Positions 50,665 to 58,687 of a DNA stretch of 64,000 nucleotides are shown here, piece after piece. Position numbers and translations under genes: made by a program. Numbering within the stretch: the first letter of the stretch is position 1; the number at the start of each line of letters is the position of its first letter. The stretch is from Nonomuraea roseoviolacea subsp. carminata (GTDB lineage Bacteria > Actinomycetota > Actinomycetes > Streptosporangiales > Streptosporangiaceae). The stretch spans positions 8,779,001 through 8,843,000 of the forward strand of contig NZ_JAMZEC010000001.1 in assembly GCF_024172185.1 (NCBI RefSeq). Direction: 5' to 3'. Under the pieces are notes generated by a model. It searched no databases, was not told where the DNA came from, and saw only the letters and a list, made by a program, of their open reading frames with translations.

Positions 50665-53205
50665 GTGCCACGGGGACGGCTGCGGGTGTACCTGGGCGCG
50701 GCTCCGGGGGTCGGCAAGACGTACGCGATGCTCTGCGAGGGCCGGCGCGCGACGGCCCGCGGCCGCGACGTCGTGGTCGGCTACGCCGAGACCCACGGCC
50801 GCGCCCCCGTCGCCGCGCTGCTCGACGGCATGGAGGTGCTGCCGCGCCGCACCCTCGTCCACCGGGGCGCGAGCTTCACCGAACTGGACGTGGACGCGGT
50901 CATCGCCCGCGCCCCGAGGGTGGCGCTGGTCGACGAGCTGGCCCACACCAACGTGCCCGGCTCGCGCAACGCCAAGCGCTGGCAGGACGTCGACGACATC
51001 CTCGACGCCGGCATCGACGTGGTGACCACGGTGAACATCCAGCACCTGGAGTCGCTCAACGACGTCGTCCGCGAGATCACCGGGGTGTCCCAGCGCGAGA
51101 CCGTGCCCGACGAGGTGGTGCGCCGCGCCGACCAGGTCGAGCTGGTGGACATGTCGCCGGAGGCGCTGCGCCGCCGGATGGCCCACGGCATCGTCTACCC
51201 GGCCGAGAAGATCGACGCCGCCCTGTCCAACTACTTCCGCGAGGGCAACCTGACCGCGCTGCGGGAGCTGGCGCTGCTGTGGGTGGCGGGCAAGGTGGAC
51301 GAGCAGCTCGACCGCTACCGCGCCGCCCACGGCATCGAGGACTCATGGGAGGCGCGCGAGCGGGTCGTGGTGGCGGTGACCGGCGGTCCGGAGGGCGACA
51401 CGCTGGTGCGGCGGGCGGCCCGGATCGCCGCGCGGTCCAAGGGCGCGGACCTGCTGGCCGTCCACGTGACCACCGGTGACGGCCTGGCCGGGGCCGATCC
51501 GGCCGGCCTGGCCCGGCACCGGGCGCTGGTGGAGTCGCTGGGCGGCACGTACCACCAGGTGGTCGGCGACGACGTCCCGCGCGCGCTGCTGGACTTCGCG
51601 CGCGGTGTCAACGCCACCCAGCTCGTGCTCGGCGCGTCGCGGCGCGGCCGGTTCGCGCAGATCCTGTCGCCGGGGGTGGGCGTCACCACCACGGCCCTGT
51701 CCGGCCCCATCGACGTCCACCTGGTCACCCACGAGGGAGCCCGCAAGGGGCGGCGGCGACCCCGCGGCGGGGCGGCGCTCACCCGGCGCCGCCGGCTGCT
51801 CGGCTGGGCGATGGCCGCGCTCGGGCTGCCCGCCCTCACCGCCGTCCTGCACGCGCTGCGCGACACGCTGGGGCTGCCGAGCCAGATCCTGCTGTTCCAG
51901 ATGTGGGTGATCGCCGTGGCCCTGGCCGGCGGCCTGTGGCCGGCGCTGGCCGCGGCCGTGGGCGGCGTGCTGCTGCTCAACTACTTCTTCACCCCGCCCT
52001 ACCGGAGCCTGCTGGTCTCCGATCCGGAGGCGCTGCTGGCGCTGGCCGTGTTCGTCGTGGTGGCCGCGGCGGTGAGCGCCATCGTGGACCTGGCCGCCCG
52101 CCGTACCCGGGAGGCCGCCCGCGCGAGCGCCGACGCCGAGCTGCTGTCCACGCTGGCCGGGCACGTGCTGCGCGGCGACTCCGCGCTGCCCTCGCTGCTG
52201 GGGCGGCTGCGCGAGACGTTCGGCCTGACGTCCGTCACGCTGCTCGAACGCGGCGGCGCGCCGGTCCCCGACGACCAGGCGCAGCCGGAGGCGTGGCACA
52301 TCGTGGCCACCTCCGGCGGCCGGCCCGCCACCTGCCCGGACGCCGCCGACACCGACGTGACCGTGGACGACCGCCTGGTCCTGGCCGCGCGCGGCCGGCT
52401 GCTCGACGCGGCCGACCGGCGGGTGCTGGAGGCGTTCGCCGCCGAGGCCGCGGTCGCGCTGCGCCAGGAACGGCTGCGCGAGCAGGCCGCCCGCGCCGAG
52501 CCGCTGGCCGAGGCCGACCGCATGCGCACCGCGCTGCTCGCCGCCGTCAGCCACGACCTGCGCACCCCGCTCGCCGCCGCCAAGGCGGCCGTGGACAGCC
52601 TGCGCGGCACCGAGGTCGACTGGTCGCCCGAGGACCGGGCGGAGCTGCTGGCCACCGCCGACGAGTCGCTCACGACCCTCGACCGGCTGGTCGCGAATCT
52701 GCTCGACATGAGCCGGCTGCAGGCCGGCGCGCTCGGCGTCGCCCTCCAGCCGGTGGCGCTCGACGAGGTCGTGCCCCTGGCCGTGGACGAGCTCGGGCCG
52801 CTCGCCCCCCGCGTCCGCGACGCCGTCTCCCTCGACCTGCCCGAGGTGGTCGCCGACCCCGCCCTGCTGGAGCGGATCGTCGTCAACCTCGTCTCCAACG
52901 CCGTCCGCTACAGCCCGGCCGGGGAGAAGGTCCTGGTCACCGCGGGCAGCCATGCGGGGCAGGTGCAGCTCCGCGTCGTGGACCGCGGGCCGGGCGTGCC
53001 GCCGGAGGCGCGGGACAGCATCTTCCTGCCGTTCCAGCGGCTCGGCGACCGGCGCGACCACCACGGTCCGGGCCTGGGGCTGGCGCTGTCGCGCGGTCTG
53101 GCGGAGGCGATGGGCGGCACGCTGGCGCCGGAGGAGACGCCGGGGGGCGGCCTGACGATGGTGCTGACGCTGCCCGCGTCGCGGCCAGGTCAGGGGTATG
53201 CGTGA
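50665..53205 (+). CDS. kdpD: KdpD osmosensitive K+ channel sensor kinase
   Basis: An 846-residue KdpD. The cytoplasmic KdpD domain starts at once, with Walker A GAAPGVGKT (11-19) and DELAHTNVPGSRNAKRWQD; a UspA-like domain spans about 230-350; four helices lie at about 380-475; a GAF-like region follows; the kinase core has His630 in AAVSHDLRTPLAAAKAAVDSL and GLGLALSRGLAEAMGG. It senses K+ limitation and normally phosphorylates KdpE to switch on kdpFABC. GTG 50665 has GAGGTGAGG upstream. Neither kdpE nor kdpABC lies within the window; nhaA follows instead. Confidence 0.93.
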   Translation: MPRGRLRVYLGAAPGVGKTYAMLCEGRRATARGRDVVVGYAETHGRAPVAALLDGMEVLPRRTLVHRGASFTELDVDAVIARAPRVALVDELAHTNVPGSRNAKRWQDVDDILDAGIDVVTTVNIQHLESLNDVVREITGVSQRETVPDEVVRRADQVELVDMSPEALRRRMAHGIVYPAEKIDAALSNYFREGNLTALRELALLWVAGKVDEQLDRYRAAHGIEDSWEARERVVVAVTGGPEGDTLVRRAARIAARSKGADLLAVHVTTGDGLAGADPAGLARHRALVESLGGTYHQVVGDDVPRALLDFARGVNATQLVLGASRRGRFAQILSPGVGVTTTALSGPIDVHLVTHEGARKGRRRPRGGAALTRRRRLLGWAMAALGLPALTAVLHALRDTLGLPSQILLFQMWVIAVALAGGLWPALAAAVGGVLLLNYFFTPPYRSLLVSDPEALLALAVFVVVAAAVSAIVDLAARRTREAARASADAELLSTLAGHVLRGDSALPSLLGRLRETFGLTSVTLLERGGAPVPDDQAQPEAWHIVATSGGRPATCPDAADTDVTVDDRLVLAARGRLLDAADRRVLEAFAAEAAVALRQERLREQAARAEPLAEADRMRTALLAAVSHDLRTPLAAAKAAVDSLRGTEVDWSPEDRAELLATADESLTTLDRLVANLLDMSRLQAGALGVALQPVALDEVVPLAVDELGPLAPRVRDAVSLDLPEVVADPALLERIVVNLVSNAVRYSPAGEKVLVTAGSHAGQVQLRVVDRGPGVPPEARDSIFLPFQRLGDRRDHHGPGLGLALSRGLAEAMGGTLAPEETPGGGLTMVLTLPASRPGQGYA

Positions 53206-53293
53206 CATATGCGCTTATGGGTAAGGTTGTCGGCGGTGTGCCGGGAAGTCTGGTCGGCTGGTCCGTCGCCGACCCTTCCAGGGAGTCCTTGCC

Positions 53294-54556
53294 ATGAGCC
53301 GCACCCCGTCCACCCGTGTCCTGCGCCTGTTCGGCCTGGGCTCCCGCGCGGAGTCCCGGCGCGTCGCCGACATCCTGCGCGCCGAGACCGTGGGCGGAGC
53401 GCTCCTGCTCGCCGGCGCCCTGCTCGGCATGCTGTGGGCCAACTCCCCGTGGGCGCACGGGTACGAGGCGCTGCGTTCCTTCGAGGTCGGCCCCGCCGCC
53501 CTGCACCTGCGCCTGGACCTGGCCACCTGGGCGGCCGACGGCCTGCTGGCCGTGTTCTTCTTCGTCGCCGGGCTCGAGCTCAAGCGCGAGTTCACGGCAG
53601 GCGACCTGCGCGACCCCAGGCGGGCGGCCGTGCCCGTCGCCGCCGCCGTCGGGGGCGTGCTCGTGCCCGCCGTCGCGTACCTGGTGACCACCTCACTCGC
53701 CGGGGCGGCGGACGCCGGCCGGGGGTGGGCGATCCCGACCGCCACCGACATCGCCTTCGCCCTGGCGGTGCTCGCGGTGATCGGCCGGCACCTGCCGGCC
53801 GCGCTGCGCACGTTCCTGCTCACGCTGGCCGTGGTCGACGACCTGCTCGCCATCGTGATCATCGCCGTCTTCTACACCGAGCACCTGGCGCCGCTGCCGC
53901 TGCTGGGCGCGGCCGTGCCGCTGGCCGTCTTCTCCCTCCTCGTACGGCGGGGCGTGCGCGCGTGGTGGCTGCTGCTGCCGCTGGCCGCGCTCACGTGGGC
54001 CCTGGTCCACGCCTCCGGCGTGCATGCCACGGTGGCCGGGGTGCTGCTGGGCTTCGCCGTGCCCGCGCGGGGGGACGCGACGGTGGCCGAGCACTTCGAG
54101 CACCGCTTCCGGCCGCTGTCGGCGGGGGCGGCCGTGCCGGTGTTCGCGTTCCTGTCGGCCGGGGTGACGATCGGCGGCGTGGACGGGCTGGGCCGCGCGC
54201 TGACCGACCCGGTCGCCGTCGGCGTCGTCGCCGGGCTGGTGCTCGGCAAGCCGCTGGGCGTCATGGCCGCCACCTGGCTGGTGTCGCGGCTGACGCACGC
54301 CGAGCTGGACGAGAACCTGGCCTGGGTGGACGTGGCGGGGCTGGCGGTACTGGCGGGCATCGGGTTCACCGTGTCGCTGCTCGTCGGCGAGCTGGCCTTC
54401 GGGGCGGGCAGCGCGCGCGACGCGTACGTGAAGATCGCCGTGCTGGCGGGCTCGCTGACGGCGGCGCTGCTGGCGGCGGTCGTGCTGCGCCTGCGCGACA
54501 ACGTCTACCGCCGCATCGAGCAGGCGCAGGCCGGTCAGGCGGTCACCGACTCCTGA
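53294..54556 (+). CDS. nhaA: NhaA-type Na+/H+ antiporter
   Basis: A 420-residue NhaA. The discontinuous-helix motif ATDIAFALAVL (about 154-164) and the ion-binding pair Asp182/Asp183 in VVDDLLAIVII match E. coli Asp163/Asp164. About 12 helices are expected. It exchanges sodium for protons, protecting the cell at high pH or salt. ATG 53294 follows AGGGAG at good spacing. It lies 88 bp after kdpD on the same strand and may be expressed with it, which would join K+ sensing to Na+ extrusion; this is an inference. Confidence 0.95.
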   Translation: MSRTPSTRVLRLFGLGSRAESRRVADILRAETVGGALLLAGALLGMLWANSPWAHGYEALRSFEVGPAALHLRLDLATWAADGLLAVFFFVAGLELKREFTAGDLRDPRRAAVPVAAAVGGVLVPAVAYLVTTSLAGAADAGRGWAIPTATDIAFALAVLAVIGRHLPAALRTFLLTLAVVDDLLAIVIIAVFYTEHLAPLPLLGAAVPLAVFSLLVRRGVRAWWLLLPLAALTWALVHASGVHATVAGVLLGFAVPARGDATVAEHFEHRFRPLSAGAAVPVFAFLSAGVTIGGVDGLGRALTDPVAVGVVAGLVLGKPLGVMAATWLVSRLTHAELDENLAWVDVAGLAVLAGIGFTVSLLVGELAFGAGSARDAYVKIAVLAGSLTAALLAAVVLRLRDNVYRRIEQAQAGQAVTDS

Positions 54557-54644
54557 CGGATCGTCCTCCGTCTCCTTCACCAGCCCTGGTGGGTGATCTC
54601 CGGCTCTACGATGAGCTGTCATTGGCGACATACCGGACTCCCCT

Positions 54645-54676
54645 GTTGTGTTTCGCCTGTGTTGTGATTCGCCTGT
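54645..54676 (+). repeat. 16-bp tandem duplication before ltrA
   Basis: GTTGTGTTTCGCCTGT (54645-54660) is followed directly by GTTGTGATTCGCCTGT (54661-54676), 15 of 16 identical, ending 15 bp before the LtrA gene start. Confidence 0.8.
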
Positions 54677-54691
54677 TCGTGGAGGAAACCA

Positions 54692-55873
54692 GTGCCAGCG
54701 CAGATCCTTCGCCCTCGTGGCGAAACCGCCCGGGTCATGCCGGTCGAGCTGTTCTTCGACCTCGTGTACGTGTTCGCCATCACCCAGCTCTCGCACCTGC
54801 TCCTCGCCCACCTCGACATGGCCGGGGTAGGGCAGACGGTGCTGCTCACGCTGGCGGTGTGGTGGGCGTGGATGTACACCACCTGGACCACCAACTACTG
54901 CGATCCCGACCATCCGGTGCTGCGGCTGACGCTGACCGGCGCCATGCTGGCCGGGCTGGTGATGGCGGCGGCGCTGCCGCAGGCGTTCGGGCCACGCGCG
55001 ATGTGGTTCGCCGGTGGTTACGTCGCCCTCCAGGTGGGGCGGACGCTCGTGGTGTCGATCGCGGCGCGCGCGCACCCGATCGGCGTGACGTTCCGGCTGG
55101 TGCTGGCCTACCACGTGCTCAGCGCGGTGCTGTGGGTCGCGGGCGCCGCGCTCGGCGGGATCGCCCAGGGCGTGCTGTGGGCCCTCGCGCTGGCCGTGGA
55201 GTACGCGGGGCCGTGGCTCGGCTACCGCATGCCGTTCCTGGGCCGCGTCACCACGACCGACTGGACGATCGACGGCGCCCACATGGCCGAGCGCTGCCAG
55301 CTCTTCGTCATCATCGCGCTGGGCGAGTCGGTGCTGGTGACCGGGGTGTCGCTGGCCGACCACCCGCACCTGAGCGCCGCCGCCGTGGCCGCGTTCGCCA
55401 TCGCGTTCCTCGGCAGCGTGGCCACGTGGTGGGTGTACTTCCACCGCACCGCCGAGGCCGCCACGGAGACCGCCGCCCACGTGGACGACACCGGGCGGCT
55501 CGGCAGGTCCGCGTACACCTACATCCACATCCCCATGGTGGCCGGCATCATCGTGGCGGCCGTGGGCGACGAGCTGGCGATCGCGCACCCGTTCGACCGG
55601 ATCACGGCGGGCGCGGCGCTCACGCTGCTGGGCGGCCCGGCGCTGTTCCTGGCGGGGCACGCGCTGTTCGTGCGGGCCGTGTTCGGGTGGGTGCCGGTCA
55701 ACCGCCTGGCGGGGCTCGGCGTGCTGGCGGCGGCCGGGCTGCTCGTCGTCCTGGCGCCCGGCCTCGTGCCGCCGCTGGTGCTCGCCGCCGTCGCCACGCT
55801 GGTGCTGGGCGCGGTCGCCGCCACGGACGGTCCGCGCGACCGGGCCCCCGCCCCGGCCGGGCTCACCCCGTGA
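54692..55873 (+). CDS. low temperature requirement A (LtrA) family membrane protein
   Basis: A 393-residue polytopic membrane protein of the LtrA family. The signature VELFFDLVYVFAITQLSHLL lies at residues 18-37, with conserved WWAWMYTTW, and RCQLFVIIALGESVLVTG in the second half. About 11-12 helices are expected. LtrA was named for cold growth in Listeria; the biochemical function is unknown. GTG 54692 follows GGAGG at 7 bp. It is alone, after a terminator-less 135-bp gap from nhaA, with a 16-bp duplication in its leader. Confidence 0.9.
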   Translation: MPAQILRPRGETARVMPVELFFDLVYVFAITQLSHLLLAHLDMAGVGQTVLLTLAVWWAWMYTTWTTNYCDPDHPVLRLTLTGAMLAGLVMAAALPQAFGPRAMWFAGGYVALQVGRTLVVSIAARAHPIGVTFRLVLAYHVLSAVLWVAGAALGGIAQGVLWALALAVEYAGPWLGYRMPFLGRVTTTDWTIDGAHMAERCQLFVIIALGESVLVTGVSLADHPHLSAAAVAAFAIAFLGSVATWWVYFHRTAEAATETAAHVDDTGRLGRSAYTYIHIPMVAGIIVAAVGDELAIAHPFDRITAGAALTLLGGPALFLAGHALFVRAVFGWVPVNRLAGLGVLAAAGLLVVLAPGLVPPLVLAAVATLVLGAVAATDGPRDRAPAPAGLTP

Positions 55874-55876
55874 CCG

Positions 55877-56416
55877 TCAGTTCACGCAGTCCTGGTCGTT
55901 GAGTTCGAGGGCGAGCGTCTCGACCTTGTTCCGCCGGTCGACGCCGAAGTAGTAGGACGCCTTGCGGTTGCCCGGCACGCTCACGTGGTAGCCGTTGATC
56001 TCCTTCTGGACCTTCGGGTACGCCTTCTGCACCTGGCGCAGGGTGGAGCCCACGGCGACCCCCTCGGGGGTGCGGGCCCCGCGCGGGGCGGAGATGACGG
56101 CCACGCCCTTCTTCTTGGAGATGTACAGGCTCACCTCGTCGCGGGGGTTGGGGTGGGCCTTGTAGTCCCAGCCGGAGCAATAGTCGCGCGACTTGAGCAC
56201 GATCTTGCCGGTCGCCTTGGCCTGCTCGGCCGTCATCCCCAGCTTGACGCCGCCGTAGCCGTACGGGCCGAAGGAGCCTGGCGCGGCGGCGGCCGGGGTC
56301 GGCGCGGCGGCCGCCTGAGCCTGCGCGGCGGTGGCGGCCCCGGCCGGGCTCGCGATCAGCAGCGCGGTGGTCGTGGCCGCCAGTGCCGCGGCCGCCACCA
56401 GTCGAGTCGTGTGCAT
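55877..56416 (-). CDS. small secreted protein
   Basis: A 179-residue exported protein. A signal peptide (MHTTRLVAAAALAATTTALLIASPAGAATA) is followed by an Ala/Pro-rich spacer and a compact domain (about 47-179) with FGPYGYGGVKLGMTAEQAKATGKIV and two cysteines that could pair. The G-V-K-L-G-M-T-x-x-Q-A pattern resembles small beta-alpha secreted domains (BLIP-like or SmpA-like folds), but similarity is weak. ATG 56416 is favoured over an in-frame upstream start at 56569 because a signal peptide follows it directly. It is convergent with ltrA. Confidence 0.78.
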   Translation of the reverse strand: MHTTRLVAAAALAATTTALLIASPAGAATAAQAQAAAAPTPAAAAPGSFGPYGYGGVKLGMTAEQAKATGKIVLKSRDYCSGWDYKAHPNPRDEVSLYISKKKGVAVISAPRGARTPEGVAVGSTLRQVQKAYPKVQKEINGYHVSVPGNRKASYYFGVDRRNKVETLALELNDQDCVN

Positions 56417-56664
56417 CCCCGTCCCCGTTTCGTCGATCAGGTTGTTCGTGTCCTTCTCTTCGATGCCGCGGACGGGCGAAAGGTTTGCCCCTTCGGCTCC
56501 ATGGGCCCACGAGGCCGTTGTTCGAGGTTGATTGTTCGCCTTCGCCGCCCCGAATCCGAACAACTTCACTCGGCTAGACAGTCAGCGGACCGGCAGGAAG
56601 ATGCCGATCTTCTCCCTTCCCTCCTGATTCGGCGAGTTCCGCCGACCCTTCGCGAAGGAGAACC

Positions 56665-57192
56665 ATGTCCGCTGTCAGGCGTCTGACAGGTGTCGCGGCG
56701 GTGTGCGCGTTAGCCGCCACCGCACTCGCCACCTCACCCGCCCGAGCCGCCGCGCCACCCGGCGCCCCGGCCGTCGAGCCGGTGCCGTCCGCCACCGCGC
56801 CGCCCGACGGCTGCTGGGGTGCGGGACCGGTCGCGACCGACCCCATGGGCGTCCGCTGGGCGACCCGTTACTGCCGCGCCTACCGCGCCGGCGACGTCTA
56901 CAACTACGTCGGCGGCGTGTGGCAGCCCATCGGCAGGCTGAACGCGGGCGACAGCTGGTTCGCCTGCCAGGCCCACGGTCCGGAGAATCCGCCCGTCCAG
57001 CAGTGGCTGAACGACATCTGGCTCTACACCGAGGCCGACGAGTTCTGGGACGCCGGGGGCTGGGGCGGGTTCCCCGCCACCCACGTGAGCGGCGGCGTCA
57101 ACTACGGCCCCATACCGAACCTGCCGTGGTGCCCCTGGGAGAACACGCTCGCCGGGCGCGGCGTGCCGGAGGACACGGGGGCCCGGTCATGA
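56665..57192 (+). CDS. small secreted protein coupled to a nuclease-like gene
   Basis: A 175-residue exported protein. A signal peptide (MSAVRRLTGVAAVCALAATALATSPARAA) leads to a cysteine-containing domain with CWGAGPVATDPMGVRWATRYCRAYRAGDVYNYVGG and a second half with CQAHGPENP. The tryptophan and cysteine content suggests a small SH3-like or binding fold. ATG 56665 has AAGGAG at 6 bp. Its stop overlaps the ATG of the next secreted protein (TCATGA), a pair likely to be exported together. It could be a partner or chaperone of that protein; I do not recognise a family. Confidence 0.78.
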   Translation: MSAVRRLTGVAAVCALAATALATSPARAAAPPGAPAVEPVPSATAPPDGCWGAGPVATDPMGVRWATRYCRAYRAGDVYNYVGGVWQPIGRLNAGDSWFACQAHGPENPPVQQWLNDIWLYTEADEFWDAGGWGGFPATHVSGGVNYGPIPNLPWCPWENTLAGRGVPEDTGARS

Positions 57193-58580
57193 GCCGCCCT
57201 TCCTCCTTGACGCGCGCGGTGCTCGGCCTGGCCCTCGTGACGGCGACCTGCCTGGGCGCCTCCTCCGCGACGGCGGCCACCGCGACGACCGCACCCGCGG
57301 CAAGCGCAACCGCAGCCTCCCGGATCGCCTCCTCACCCTCGCCCTCGGACGCCGAGGCCCACGAGCGGGCGCTGCGGATGGCCCGGGAGCTCGGCGACCA
57401 CTCCTACTTCGACGCCGACAAGGCCCCCCGGAGCCGCCCCGAGCACGGCCTGCTCGCCGCCGCGGCCGATTTCCCGGCCACTCCTCCCCAGCCCGACACC
57501 AATGACTGCCTCGTCCAGCGCGAGGCGCGGCGGCTCCAGGGCTGGACCTACAACCGCCTCCTGTGGTGCCAGGAGATCGAGCACGAGACGCGCTACGAGA
57601 AGACCGACCAGGCGGGAAACCGCTTCTACGTGGGCAGCGTCTGGATCCGGTGGGAGATGGTCGCGCTGGGCAGCAACACCCAGCGCACCATCCGGGTGTT
57701 CTGGCGGCCGGTGCCCGCCACGGTGCGCTACGTGGACTGGACGGCTCCGGAGGACCCGAGCCGGCTGTTCTTCGGGGTGCACGCCGAGTGCGTCCAGGGC
57801 CGGCAGAACCCCGCCTTCTGCTGGACCGACCAGTCACAGGACAAGACCACGTGGCAGGCGTGGAACACCACGACCCAGTGGACGTCCTGGGACATCCAGG
57901 CCCCGGCCCAGGCCGGCGACTCCAGCCGCGAGAAGATCACCCGTCCCGACTGGTACCTGGTCACCGACAGCAGGTCGCTCACCTTCCCCGAGCAGGACCG
58001 CGTCGGCCACACCCTGCCCCTGCCCCTGCGCTGCGACTCGGCCGACTACTTCTCCATCTTCGGCCGGCCGTACGACAAGGCGTGCGTGTTCACCGCGGTG
58101 ATCCCGCACATCCAGTACAACCTGTCCAGCACCAAACACGGCGCGGTCGCCCGGCACATCCGCGACGCGCAGCTCGACCCGGACGGCACCTACCCCATCG
58201 AGAACCACCGGAAGGTGTTCCCGGGCTGGTGGGAGCCCGGTGACAGCCCGCCGAACCCGCTGCACCGGGTCGAGAAGGAGGGCACCATCGGCAACGCCAA
58301 CGAGACGTGGAAGGACTACGCCTGCAAGAGCGGCGGCCCCTACACCGCGGCGACGCGGCTGCCGCCGCGGACGCCCCAGCAGGTGGCGGAGGGCTGGCAG
58401 TGCGACGAATACCCCTTCCGGGCGACCGCCGAGGGGGCGAGCAGCGGCACCTGGGACTTCTCGGTCCGCTGGGTCCCGCCCGGTGACAACACCTCGGCCG
58501 GCGGCTCGTTGAGCGGTTTCTTCTGGAGGGACCGGATCCTGTTCGTCAACGACCCCTTCTGGGTCAAGATCAACCCCTGA
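57189..58580 (+). CDS. secreted protein with C-terminal NucA/NucB-like DNase domain
   Basis: A 463-residue exported protein. The signal peptide ends near residue 30. A middle part (about 95-340) is rich in Trp and Cys, with no family I can name. The C-terminal region has CDEYPFRATAEG (from Cys405) followed by SAGGSLSGFFWRDRILFVNDPFWVKI, the signature of NucA/NucB-type DNases. His/Glu residues of the active site are not all evident. ATG 57189 overlaps the upstream stop. It would act outside the cell, as a scavenging nuclease or toxin tip. A strong hairpin follows at 58598-58645. Confidence 0.8.
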   Translation: MSRPSSLTRAVLGLALVTATCLGASSATAATATTAPAASATAASRIASSPSPSDAEAHERALRMARELGDHSYFDADKAPRSRPEHGLLAAAADFPATPPQPDTNDCLVQREARRLQGWTYNRLLWCQEIEHETRYEKTDQAGNRFYVGSVWIRWEMVALGSNTQRTIRVFWRPVPATVRYVDWTAPEDPSRLFFGVHAECVQGRQNPAFCWTDQSQDKTTWQAWNTTTQWTSWDIQAPAQAGDSSREKITRPDWYLVTDSRSLTFPEQDRVGHTLPLPLRCDSADYFSIFGRPYDKACVFTAVIPHIQYNLSSTKHGAVARHIRDAQLDPDGTYPIENHRKVFPGWWEPGDSPPNPLHRVEKEGTIGNANETWKDYACKSGGPYTAATRLPPRTPQQVAEGWQCDEYPFRATAEGASSGTWDFSVRWVPPGDNTSAGGSLSGFFWRDRILFVNDPFWVKINP

Positions 58581-58597
58581 GGCCCTCTGCTCCGGCC

Positions 58598-58645
58598 GGG
58601 CGTCCCCTCTGTTCTCGTCCACGTACGGGGACACAGGGGACGCCC
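58598..58645. terminator. strong hairpin between convergent genes
   Basis: GGGCGTCCCC (58598-58607) pairs perfectly with GGGGACGCCC (58636-58645), with further pairing inside. It lies between the nuclease-like gene and the convergent STAND ATPase gene. Confidence 0.8.
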
Positions 58646-58687
58646 GTTCCCGTGGGGCGGACATGCGCGTGCTCGGGGAGCGTGCCT

